DNA of 64,000 bases, taken from Trichopria drosophilae. Its lineage: Eukaryota > Arthropoda > Insecta > Hymenoptera > Diapriidae. The notes beneath the pieces are model-generated. The model made no database searches and was not told the origin of the DNA. It saw nothing but the letters and a program-made list of their open reading frames with translations. Where the stretch lies: contig CM059582.1 of the NCBI GenBank assembly GCA_030407085.1, positions 139,644,501 through 139,708,500 on the forward strand. Direction: 5' to 3'. The translations under genes were made by a program, and so were the position numbers. How positions within the stretch are numbered: the stretch's first letter is position 1; the number at the start of each line of letters is the position of its first letter. Shown here in pieces: positions 10,664-20,035 of this stretch.

Positions 10664-12134
10664 CTAGCGGAGTTTCATTAATTCCTCATCTTGCTCTTGG
10701 CTGGCTCGTAGCTTCTCCAAGATTCCCGACTCACATTCGCTTATTACCATTGCAGCTGATAGAGGATACCGGCTCAGTGCATCCACGTGGCGCATGCTGT
10801 TTCCTGGTCGGTGGACAAGAGTATATCGGAACTCTTCGAGTGATACGTCCATCTTGCCACTTCAGCGGATATGTCTTTCTTTTTAATGGTCTGCGTGAAC
10901 GCTTTGCAGTCCGTCACGATCCTGAACTGAATTCCAAGTAGGTTCTAAACTTCTTAAGTGCCTTGATCACAGCTAAAACCTCCAGCTTATAGCTGTCATA
11001 TCTTGATTCAGCTGGAGTCTTACCACTTGAATAATAAATAGGATGCATCATCTGATCTTCGTCGCTGCGCTGTAGTAGGATTGCTCCAAAACCTAGAGCG
11101 GATGCATCAGTGTGAAGCTCTGTATACAACGTGGACTTGTATAAGTGAAGAATCGGTTTCTTACTCAATGCAACTTTAAGCACATCAAAGGCCCTTTTTT
11201 GTTCGTCTTCAAAATAAAATTCTGCGCCGCCGCGCAGCAGATCGGATAGTGGACGAGCTACCAAAGAATACCCCGGGATAAATTTCCTGAAGTAGCCAGT
11301 TAATCCGAGAAAACTCTGCAAGGCTTTCGCATTTTTTGGCTCAGGGAAATGCTTAACAGCATCAGTTTTTTCTTCGCCAGGAGAGATTCTTCCTCGTTCC
11401 ACTACATATCCTAAGTAGACCACTTTCTCTTGTAAAATTTGACACATCCGCCAATTAAATAACAGACCGTGTTCACTCGCGACTTTTAAGGTTACACGCA
11501 ATTTCCGTAACCCTTCGTCGATATCACTCGATGCGATAACAATGTCATCCATATAAATAATTACGGTTTGGTCAGTTATTAAATCTCGAAATACGGCGTG
11601 AATAAACTTGACGAAATATGCGGGTGAATTACAATAATCGAACGGAACTTTCGTGAATTCGAAATGACCGCCAGGTACACTGAAAGCTGTGTACTTTCGA
11701 CTCGTTTCCTCTATGGGTACGTGAAAAAACCCATTGCGCAAATCTAATGTCGTATATCTTGTCGCGCCCTGCAACTGATCAAGTTGCTCCTCAATGACGG
11801 GTTGAGGGTAACGAACTTTTACCGCCTTATCATTTAATTTTCGATAGTCCACACAGATTCGCGGGGTGCAATCCTTTTTCCTGGCCAAAACTATTGGACA
11901 ACCATAGTCTGAATTAGAAGGTTGTATGATGTCAGCTTCGCACCATTCGCGAATCTGCGCGTCTACTTCTTTCTTCTCGCTATCCGCTAATCTTCGCGCG
12001 CGTTGATATATGGGAACATCATCCGTTAGCACGACACGCATCTCAACACCGACATCTTTTACCTTTTCCGGATAGTAATTTTCTATAATTTCTATAACCT
12101 CATTTTTAACGCTTTCGTCTTTTAGATGTGACAA
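10664..12134 (-). pseudogene. Reverse transcriptase and RNase H of the Gypsy element, one frameshift
   Basis: The 12134-10914 frame carries LDLRNGFFHVPI (first RT acid, residue 131), YMDDIVIAS (catalytic residues 194-197) and the RNase H start HTDASALGFGA (341-351). YMDD replaces the more usual YLDD/YVDD of Gypsy elements, as in some retroviruses. The frame is lost at about 10914 and resumes as EFRYTLVHRPGNSMRHVDALSRYP at 10852-10664, ending in an in-frame TAG before the integrase. It makes the double-stranded DNA copy and removes the RNA template. The RT frame differs from the gag-protease frame, consistent with programmed frameshifting near 12150. Confidence 0.85.
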
Positions 12135-12151
12135 GTCAATATCATTTTGCT

Positions 12152-12724
12152 CTATTCATAAATTTTGAATACTTCCGGTACACGCTCAGTATCTTCTTTA
12201 ACTTTCGAAATTCTTACGACGCCTCTGTTTATATTGACCTCAACAACATTCAAAAAATCAGTTCCTAGTAACAAACCGTTCTGAATTACGTCATCCGAAA
12301 CCACGTGAAATTTAATCGGATATGTTTCATCGTCGATAGAAACGTTAACACGTAAACTGCCTAATGTCTCGAATTTTCTCGAACCGGCGCCAAAACATTC
12401 AATACGACACTTAGTAAGAGCGGGTGAACCAATTTCTCGATATTGTTTTTCGCGGATCAACGTTATGTCGCTCCCGGAGTCTACTAGTGCAACAATCTTA
12501 ATGCCATTAATAAATATATTTTTTTCGCATTTTTTCGATACACCGCGCACGATCTTAGGAGTCTCTAGATTATTAACGTTGGAGGAGCAATGAGCGGCAA
12601 TGTGACCAAATTCTCCGCACTTAAAACATTTCTTACCTTGTGCTCTTTTCGTACACTCTTTTGATCGATGACCCACTTCTCCACAGTTGTAACACCGGTC
12701 AGCCTTCTTATCACTATTTTTCAC
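12152..12724 (-). CDS. Nucleocapsid zinc knuckles and aspartic protease of the Gypsy element
   Basis: Two CCHC knuckles lie near the N-terminus (CYNCGEVGHRSKEC and CFKCGEFGHIAAHC), then a retropepsin domain with VALVDSGSDITLI, where DSGSD takes the place of the usual DTGA. It lies in the same frame as the upstream gag piece (12734-13297), separated only by one in-frame TAA, so gag to protease was one ORF. The protease would cut the polyproteins during particle maturation. Confidence 0.8.
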   Translation of the reverse strand: MKNSDKKADRCYNCGEVGHRSKECTKRAQGKKCFKCGEFGHIAAHCSSNVNNLETPKIVRGVSKKCEKNIFINGIKIVALVDSGSDITLIREKQYREIGSPALTKCRIECFGAGSRKFETLGSLRVNVSIDDETYPIKFHVVSDDVIQNGLLLGTDFLNVVEVNINRGVVRISKVKEDTERVPEVFKIYE

Positions 12725-12733
12725 GTCACGATG

Positions 12734-13297
12734 TTAAAATATTTTCTTCGAAGTATCTTCCCGCTGTACTTTCTGTGACCTTAGACCATCGAAAAACTGT
12801 CGCTTCATCTTCTCGTAGGACTGTAAACGTTCCTTGAACTCGTTATACGTCGTAGCACCATAAAGTATCGCTTTATTAGCGGTTTCATCTGGAATTCCAC
12901 TGATAATATAATCTATCAATGCCTTGTCTTCAATTGCGCCTCGGGCAGCTATCTCTCTCATCGATAGAGCGTACTCGCGAATGCCTTCGCCTTTTCTCAT
13001 TGTTCGTGCAGTCAGTTGTTGATGAAGGTCAGCGCTGTTCACCTTCCATGAAAATTCGAGCTCTAAACATTGGCGTAGTTGATCCCATGATCTAATCGCT
13101 TTTTCTCCTTGAATAAAGGTTTTTGCAAGACCTTTCAGCGACTTTTTGGCGAATATTAACATCTGAAGATCATCCCAATTAAATAACACGGCCGCCTCTT
13201 CAAAGTCGGAGAGCCATCTCTCGAAAGGAAAATCATCGTCACCCGTAAAAGAACGGATAGAGTCTTCTACGTCCTTGTAGCTGAGGACGAATTTCAC
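12734..13297 (-). CDS. Gag (capsid region) of the Gypsy element
   Basis: An open 187-residue frame of the retrotransposon gag family: FPFERWLSDFEEAA near residues 24-37 and a helical SWDQLRQCLELEF / EGIREYALSMREIA block typical of Gypsy capsids. It forms the particle shell. It begins with an ATG at 13297 close to the break where the 5' LTR should be, and ends in a TAA that interrupts the frame continuing into the zinc knuckles. Confidence 0.75.
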   Translation of the reverse strand: MKFVLSYKDVEDSIRSFTGDDDFPFERWLSDFEEAAVLFNWDDLQMLIFAKKSLKGLAKTFIQGEKAIRSWDQLRQCLELEFSWKVNSADLHQQLTARTMRKGEGIREYALSMREIAARGAIEDKALIDYIISGIPDETANKAILYGATTYNEFKERLQSYEKMKRQFFDGLRSQKVQREDTSKKIF

Positions 13298-13368
13298 CTC
13301 GCCTCCGTTTCTCTCTTTTCCAACTCTTTCGTTCTACCAGTAACCATGGGTTACCACATGTTAATACC

Positions 13369-13560
13369 CCAGAAAATTCTCTTCTACTGATAAATCGCTT
13401 AATACACATCGTACTACCACTGAAAGTTGTTCGAGTTTAGCTTTATCAGAATTTTCATCTACCATTATCGAAAAATATTCAGCGTCCTTTATATTTTTAA
13501 GAAAGATGACTTTAACGTTTTCCGCCATTATATTCAGATCTCTTCAATCACTCGATGATG
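13369..13560 (-). pseudogene. hAT transposase, central catalytic fragment
   Basis: On the minus strand the segment encodes DAEYFSIMVDENSDKAKLEQ and VEENFLGY, the FsIivDEstD...EQlsi and E-FLGf signatures of ZMYM1-like hAT transposases. It breaks off exactly where the Gypsy element starts (13369) and just after the Tc1 derivative (13618). It probably joins the C-terminal fragment at 8890-7936 as one older hAT copy. Confidence 0.65.
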
Positions 13561-13617
13561 AACGTATTTATCACCTAAATATTACAAATTCAATGTATAT
13601 GACAGTTATTAGTTATA

Positions 13618-15296
13618 CACTCCCCGGCAATCACTTTTGCCATGCCAAAGACGAAATTTATTAAACTTCAAAGTTTAATATCTTTGCGAAAAATTATCGT
13701 AGCTTAAAAAAATCGAACGGCATTTCAAAGGTGATTGCAATAGCTTTCATTTGAGAAGAGAAAAAAATCGAAAAGACGCAAAATTCAGATTTTTATCGAT
13801 AAAAAACCAACAAGAAAAAATACGATATTTTTTAGCATTAGTTAATTGTTGCCAATTTGAAACGAATAATAGTAGGGTAATGAAACTAACGGGGTTTTAA
13901 AGGTATGGTTTTTACCTTTAAAATGATCGCTCGTCCATTTTTGTGCGACCTTTCTGACCGGAGTTATGACTATTTTTATAAAAAAACATGATTTTTTTTA
14001 TTTTCTTATTATCTCAAAAACTAAGAGAGAGAAAAAATATTACCTACAAAAAATACTCGTTTTAGGTAGAAAATACCAAAATAAATTCAAAATTTTAAAA
14101 ATCAAAATAATTTTTTTCTTCATTTTTTGTAGGGAGAAATTTTTTTTTATTTCTCATTATATATAATATAGTTGTTTATTCAAAGTTATGTATACGAACA
14201 AAACGTAGCGTTACTTTTACAAATGTACACATCAATATTTTGATGATAAGGAAATATTTTTCTACATTATTGGGCACTACGAAATGTTTTGTAAAATTAT
14301 TATTTTTATTCATTATATTTGATTTATGTATTACATAATAAATTCTTTCAAGAAACAACAAAAATCTTTATTTCTTAATTGTAGAATTTTTATTTTATAA
14401 CGTACACAGAAGACATACATATGACATAATATTTCATGTTACAATAAATTTCTCAAAATTATAATACATACATAGATGACACAATGTAATAACATCAACA
14501 AATTTTAACTTATAATACAGGTTATACTTTTTTTCATTGAAGTGACCTCCTTTGCTTCTTATCACGGGTTTGCATAACAGTGGCATTCTTGAGACAAGCT
14601 TATTCAAAATATCTTCTTTCAAATTGTTCCATTCTTGTTGTAAGACATTCCATAAATCAGATTTTGATTTGGAACGAATTTTTCTTACTGCACGATCAAG
14701 CTCGCATGTATAACATTGAATAAAGAACTATGTTAACAATAACTGTATTATAAAATGAGTAATTACAAAAAAAATTATACCTAAAAAAATAAAAAAACAA
14801 ATTTTTTGATTTTTAAATTTTGACTTTATTTTGGTATTTGCTACCTAAAAACGAGTATTTTTTGTATGTAATATTTTTTGCTATCTCTCTTAGTTTTTGA
14901 GATAATAAGAAAATAAAAAAAATCATGTTTTTTTATAACAATAGTCATAACTCCGGTCAGGAAGGTCGCACAAAAATGGACGAGCGATCATTTTAAAGGT
15001 AAAAACAATACCTTTAAAACCCCGTTAGTTCTATTACCCTACTATTATTCGTTTTAAATTGGCAAACAACTAACTAAAGATAAAAAATATCGTATTTTTT
15101 CTTGTTGATTTTTTATCGATAAAAATCTGAATTTCGCGTCTTTTCGATTTTTTTCTCTGCTCAAATGAAAGCTATTGCATTAACCTTTGAAATGCCGATC
15201 GATTTTTTACGCTACGATAATTTTTCGGAAAGATATTAAACTTTGAAATTTAAAAAATTTCGTCTTTGGCATGGCAAAAGTGATGGCCGGGGAGTG
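13618..15296 (-). mobile_element. Tc1-type deletion derivative with very long inverted repeats (1679 bp)
   Basis: Termini CACTCCCCGG...CCGGGGAGTG are flanked by TA on both sides (13616-13617 and 15297-15298), the Tc1/mariner target duplication. The arms run 13618-14186 and about 14725-15296, roughly 570 bp each, with scattered mismatches. The interior (14187-14724) retains only the tail of a Tc1 transposase. Such long arms are unusual for this superfamily. Confidence 0.8.
14434..14722 (-). pseudogene. Tc1 transposase, C-terminal remnant
   Basis: Minus-strand reading gives ELDRAVRKIRSKSKSDLW followed by LQQEWNN and LVSRMPLLCKPVIRSKGGHF, the conserved end of Tc1 transposases (after the third catalytic acid). 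The catalytic region itself is missing; the remnant starts at the inner edge of the right arm, showing an internal deletion. Confidence 0.75.
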
Positions 15297-15297
15297 T

Positions 15298-15459
15298 ATA
15301 TATTAGGAAGTTACTATCTTTGATTTAGTGAAAAAAATTTAGTCTCGTTGACAATTTTTTTTTTGTAATAGACTTAGACTTTCAAATAATTTAATTATCA
15401 TGTAATAATAATATATGCACAACAACAATAATATAATATGCAAGTTACCTTGTCGATGA
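15298..15459. other. AT-rich spacer, nothing recognised
   Basis: Poly-T and AAT-rich sequence between the Tc1 derivative and repeat R copy 1. No ORF or symmetric repeat. Confidence 0.4.
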
Positions 15460-16850
15460 AGCCACTGACGGAGAGAAAGAGGGCCGTTACGATATTTGTA
15501 TGGACGCGATTAATAAAGTAAATTCAAAGAAGATACTAAGGACGCGATGCGCGCTTTTTCCGGCCGCAATGGGGCGCATGCGCTCCAAATTCAAATGAGG
15601 GGCGGGCTGTCAAACTGAAATCGAGCAAATTACATTCAAATGTTTGACAGTTCCCGTCCCAATTCTTAAGAAAACAGGAACTCGGCGACATGACTGGACA
15701 TAGGGATACTTACCGAGGTATTATAAGACCTGGTAAGTATCCCTCACACTCTCTCTTCTCCTGGACTTCCTTCTGGTAGACAACTCGCTGCCTCAATTAC
15801 GGAGACCCTTGCTGCTCCGGATAAAAAGTGGGCCCACACCTCTACAGCCAGCAATAAATTCAAGAGTACCAATGGAGGCGGCGAGGACAACAAATTAACC
15901 AGGAGGATCAATTAAAGATTAACCACGGAACTCCGTTCGTCCCAGGACATACAGGGCTGCTGGTCCTCTCCCTCGTGGTCACGAAGGGAGTTCGACATCC
16001 ATCTTGGGTTCACCAGGTAACAGCAGCCGAATCCATAATCGAGACGGATGGACAACCCGAACAGAACAAGAGGACAGAAGGACACCGTACGGAGAACGAA
16101 GAATTTTTACGTAAGCCTCTTTCTCTTCCGTCCGTTATAAAATGAGATTATGAATATGTATATGTGATTGTTGTTGTGTAATATTGCCAAATACTGATGT
16201 GTATTAATGTATGTATGTATGTTTGTATGTGTGAGTGTGTGCATTGAATGTGTGTCCGCGTTAATGTCTAATTTTTTTCACCCGCGTAAGTTATTTCGTT
16301 GACGATATGACTGATTTTTTATATATATTGACTCACACGACTTACCAACGACTCAATAATGTTTTTTAATTATGACTCTTATTTCGTTTTATATATACGC
16401 TTCGACTTCCAGTATGTTTGTATGAGTGTGATTAATTGTTTTTAATGACGAGTTCGATTATTTGTGAGATTCAAAGTGTTAAATATATTTTAACTGAATA
16501 ATGACGATAAATAATCAAGACTTAATTTATTTCGGCACCAGCGATTCCTATCTATTATTTTAATCATGATAATGACTATAATTGACTATTTAATTTTATA
16601 TGTTTGGAAGATTCTTCAAAGATTTTATATACACGACTCCGAATCGTTTCAGTGTGTTTCGTTCAAAATATAGTAAATTTTATAATTTTTTACAGTTCTT
16701 TTTATTAATCTGGAATTTATTTCGTATTTTGTTTAATTTATTCATTCTGCCCAAAATACGTAAAGATCGGTGTTGTAATCCTTACGGAATAAATGGACTT
16801 ATTGGAAAAGGGCTAAGAACTACTGTCTCTAAAAGGATGAGATAAAGCTT
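15460..16850 (+). repeat. Dispersed repeat R, copy 1
   Basis: The sequence from about 15470 (GGAGAGAAAGAGGGCCGTTACG) to at least 16690 is found again, in reverse orientation and 70-85% similar by eye, at 55260-53800. The shared order is: GGAGAGAAAGAGGGCCGTT, GCGCGCTTTTTCCGGCC, a GCGCATGCGC palindrome, TTTGACAGTTCCCGTCC, a 41-bp hairpin, GATAAAAAGTGGGCCCAC, GTAAGCCTCTTTCTCTTCCG, TGTATG-rich stretch, ACCAACGACTC. No convincing ORF is present. It may be the non-coding part (LTR or UTR) of a larger retroelement. Confidence 0.65.
15703..15743. other. Conserved 12-bp-stem hairpin in repeat R
   Basis: GGGATACTTACC and GGTAAGTATCCC are perfect reverse complements around a 17-base loop containing TATTATAAG. 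The second arm contains a consensus 5' splice site (GGTAAGTAT). The same hairpin, with one change, occurs in copy 2 at 54760-54800. Confidence 0.8.
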
Positions 16851-16916
16851 TCCTGATTGGCCTCTCGATTGTATAATTTGTTCCAGCTGTATATTTTTAA
16901 ATAAATAGATAATTAT

Positions 16917-17690
16917 AAACTTATTGTAAAAATAAACACAAGTAATATTGATTTTGCTACTATAAGTAAGTTGATAAATAATAAAACTAAAATTGTCTCG
17001 GCTAATTCTGATCCTACTGAAAATGAATCAAATATTATGAATATGAGCATAGATAGCGTTACAAATGAATTCACAAGAAAATTGAGTAATGATGATTTGC
17101 AATATATATTGAAAGAATAGTTTTCGATTTTGACAATAGATCCTACTTTATGGAGCATAAGAAAAATTGCATAAGAATTTAAGTGTTCCAGGCGAATGGC
17201 CAAATAAGCAAAAGAATTGCGAGAATCAAACGGCATTTTAGTAAGTGCTGAAAAAAAGAGTGGGCAGTCATTGCTGGCAAATATTACTGACAAAGTAAAT
17301 TAATTTTATAACAGTGATGATAACAGTAGAATAATGCCAGGGATGAAGGACGTAATTTCAGTAAAACTTTATGGTGCCAGAAAACTTGTGCAAAAACTAT
17401 TACTTCTTTTCGATTTGAAAGGTTTGTTTCTTTAATATAATGAAGAAAATAAGGATGTGTCCCTAAGTTTTAGCAAATTTGCCGAACTACGACCGAAACA
17501 GTGCATACTTGCTGGTGCTACAGGAACACATCGTGTTCGTGTATGTACGATACATCAAAATTGTGTACTATTGCTACATGTTATTAATGTAAAAGAGTTG
17601 ACACAATACACGGAAAAGCCAATAATGATATTTTCAATGTAACTTTTTGTACATGGTCATCCACCGATAGGTCTTTTTTGGAAAACAAGT
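16917..17690 (+). pseudogene. Decayed transposase of the A/B/C family
   Basis: Plus-strand fragments match the 642-residue transposase of elements A/B in order: DDNSRIMPGMKDVISVKLYG (~17310-17370, compare EDNSRIMPNKKDCISVKIDG), then SKFAELRPKQCILAGATGTH and VCTIHQN (~17465-17560). Upstream, 16930-17290 contains the decayed N-terminal and HTH region (LWSIRKIA). Stops and frame changes are frequent. The 3' catalytic half is absent, so this is an old truncated relative. Confidence 0.7.
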
Positions 17691-17799
17691 TTTTATCTCA
17701 GCAGAATTTGTTCAACATCTGTCCGACAAATTAATGAATGATGAATTAATAAACAACAGGCAGAATACTTTGAAAGTAAGAAAGGAAACTGAACCCTGG

Positions 17800-18215
17800 T
17801 GAAAATTTGAACGTACGGTAAATGTATCGAAAAAGTACGCTTAAATGTAACTTAAGTGTCATAGAAATGTACAGCGTATGTACACAAAGTTGAAAGAAAC
17901 TGTACAAAAAGTGTGAATTGGACCCTTGGAAGTGTACGTAAATCCCGAATGGGCACAATGTACGGGAAGTGTACCCAAAGAAAATTATGTACTGGGAATG
18001 GTACATAAGTGTACAAAATAAAGTGTACGGGAAGAAAGTATAAAGTGAATTAGATGTACGAAAAAAAACAACTACAGTACAGAAAGTGTACATGAATTTC
18101 ACTTAAAGGTACAGAAAGTGTACGTGCATTTCATTTAGATGTACTGAAAGTGTACACTTAGATGTACAGGAAGAGTACAATCAAAAGTCAATCAGTTTAC
18201 AGAAAGTGTACATTT
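17800..18215. repeat. GTAC-rich degenerate repeat (MITE-like)
   Basis: The word GTACAGAAAGTGTAC and variants (GTACGGGAAGTGTAC, GTACAGGAAGAGTAC) recur about ten times at irregular 25-40 base spacing. The left border ACCCTGGTGAAAATTTGAACGTAC resembles ACCCTGGCAAAATTGAAGCGTAC at 49034, suggesting the same non-autonomous family. Confidence 0.5.
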
Positions 18216-18249
18216 CGTGAAAATACGTTTTCATTAGGATGTGGTTATA

Positions 18250-18721
18250 TTAAAAAATTATGTGCACCAGTTGATAAAAATGTAATTTATTAACAGTATA
18301 CATATCTAAATGAATTTCCAATAAAATTAAACGAGGTCGTTGTATAATAGACCTTAAGTATTTTACAAATAACCAAACTTCTTCTAGGTTAAGACCCAAG
18401 TCGAACAAATGACACAGATCGTCTATGACAATAAGGAGATTTTGTGGATCAAATTCACTTTTAATTGCTGCACATTTCTGTTTAATAGCTTCAATTAATT
18501 TTTGCACTAAATTATCGCGATTTGTTATATTGAAAGGAGAATCTTGTTTGTCATTATCGTCTCCCAAGTCTTGTACATTTTTCGAGATAACTTTTAATGG
18601 TTCAATTATGTGTACCTGAGTATAAGGTTGTAGCCAAGTTTCATTCCAACGTTATGACAATGACCAAATGTTTTGTGGAAAAGCACCAAACAAACCATTC
18701 CATTATTTTTTGTATATTGCG

Positions 18722-18722
<1 letters not shown>
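18250..18722 (-). pseudogene. ELP6-like (Elongator complex protein 6) gene fragment
   Basis: Two minus-strand pieces follow in order. The first (18720-18612) reads QYTKNNGMVCLVLFHKTFGH and VGMKLGYNL, aligning with the ELP6 stretch around its ALIQSFSHYSIVGQKLG motif. The second (18600-18250) reads HIIEPLKVISKNV, then NLLIVIDDLCHLFDLGLNLE and VWLFVKYLRSI, which fits the Walker-B-like strand and following helix of ELP6. ELP6 is part of the Elp456 ring needed for tRNA wobble-uridine modification. A frame change at about 18612 and the loss of similarity after 18330 suggest a pseudogene or two exons with an unresolved joint. Upstream coding sequence would lie beyond the (CA)n/(TA)n tract where the transposon train sits. 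Confidence 0.55.

Positions 18723-18756
<34 letters not shown>
18720..18756. repeat. (CA)n-(TA)n microsatellite, left anchor of the transposon train
   Basis: GCACACAC...ACATATATATATATAT immediately precedes the left end of element A. Confidence 0.9.
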
Positions 18757-19101
18757 GAGACGATCCACGTCAACCGGATCAGTGCTACGGCCAAAATTTG
18801 AAGTAACCAAAAAAATCGACTAAGGGCTCATTTTAAAGCTTAAGGCATCTACTTTCGAATGCCGAAGGCGCCTTTGCAGAATTCAATATGGCAGCTCCAA
18901 TATGGCGCCAGAAAACTGCGAATATCGGTGAAAAAAATTTAAAAACGTATCTAAAATAAAAAATTACTCCATATTTATAGTGCTATATATGTTTTTCGAT
19001 GTATTTTGACGCACTAAACACGAATCCGGCGTTAGAATTTAGCTACTACCTCTAATTTTTTTTCTAACCTCAAAAAACTGGAAAAAGGGAGTAAAAATGT
19101 G

Positions 19102-20024
19102 TCCCAACCAGCGAAGGTACGATCGAAAGATGACCCACCCACCAAAGACTAAATCGAAGGGTGACCTGGCCAGTAAAGGCAAGATCGAATGGTGACCCGG
19201 CCAGCAAATGAAGAGACGAAGGGAGATCCGGCCAATTAAGGCAAGATCGAATGGTGAACCAGCCGGCAAAGGCAAGATCGAATGGTGAACCAGCCAGCAA
19301 AGGCAAGATCGAATGGTGAACCAGCCAATTAAGGCAAGATCGAAGGGTGATCCGGCCAATTAAGGCAAGATCGAATGGTGATCCGGCCAATTAAGGCAAG
19401 ACCGAATGGTGAAGCAGCCGGCAAAGGCAAGATCGAAGGGTGATCCGGCCAATTAAGGCAAGATCGAATGGTGAACCAGCCAGCAAAGGCAAGATCGAAT
19501 GGTGAACCAGCCAGCAAAGGCAAGATCGAATGGTGAACCAGCCAGCAAAGGCAAGATCGAATGGTGATCCGGCCAATTAAGGCAAGATCGAATGGTGAAC
19601 CAGCCGGCAAAGGCAAGATCGAATGGTGAACCAGCCAATTAAGGCAAGATCGAATGGTGATCCGGCCAATTAAGGCAAGATCGAATGGTGAACCAGCCGG
19701 CAAAGGCAAGATCGAATGGTGAACCAGCCAGCAAAGGCAAGATCGAATGGTGATCCGGCCAATTAAGGCAAGATCGAATGGTGAACCAGCCGGCAAAGGC
19801 AAGATCGAATGGTGAACCAGCCGGCAAAGGCAAGATCGAATGGTGAACCAGCCAGCAAAGGCAAGATCGAATGGTGAACCAGCCAGTAAAGGCAAGATCG
19901 ATTGGTGAACCAGCCGGCAAAGGCAAGATCGAAGGGTGATCCGGCCAATTAAGGCAAGATCGAATGGTGATCCGGCCAATTAAGGCAAGATCGAAGGGTG
20001 ATCCGGCCAATTAAGGCAAGATGT
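19102..20024. repeat. 31-bp minisatellite in element A (~30 units)
   Basis: The unit alternates between GGTGAACCAGCCAGCAAAGG and GGTGATCCGGCCAATTAAGG types, each followed by CAAGATCGAAT. Because 31 is not a multiple of 3 and the unit lacks stops on the minus strand, all minus frames read as long false proteins (SPFDLALIG...). The array sits between the transposase stop and the left TIR. Confidence 0.95.
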
Positions 20025-20035
20025 AAAGTAAGTTA

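Larger units (their letters stand above)
9217..13369 (-). mobile_element. Gypsy-type LTR retrotransposon, minus strand, one LTR only
   Basis: Reading leftward: gag, zinc knuckles plus protease, reverse transcriptase, RNase H, integrase, LTR. This is the Ty3/Gypsy order. Only the 3' LTR (9217-9481) is seen; nothing resembling it lies upstream of gag, so the 5' LTR is deleted or was lost on insertion. hAT-like coding sequence flanks both sides, showing insertion into an older hAT copy. Damage is light: one stop and a frame change in gag-pro, and one frameshift and one stop in pol. Confidence 0.85.

Noticed and set aside
16913..17293. 126-codon minus-strand hydrophobic frame
   Set aside because: It is antisense to the decayed transposase at 16917-17690.
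19039..20010. Many overlapping frames reading SPFDLALIG/SILPLPAG repeats
   Set aside because: They are translations of the 31-bp minisatellite in all frames; the same happens at 36717-37688. No start context or domain, and the unit is not a multiple of three.
19102..20024. CRISPR-like array
   Set aside because: Units are directly adjacent with no unique spacers, inside a eukaryotic transposon; it is a minisatellite.
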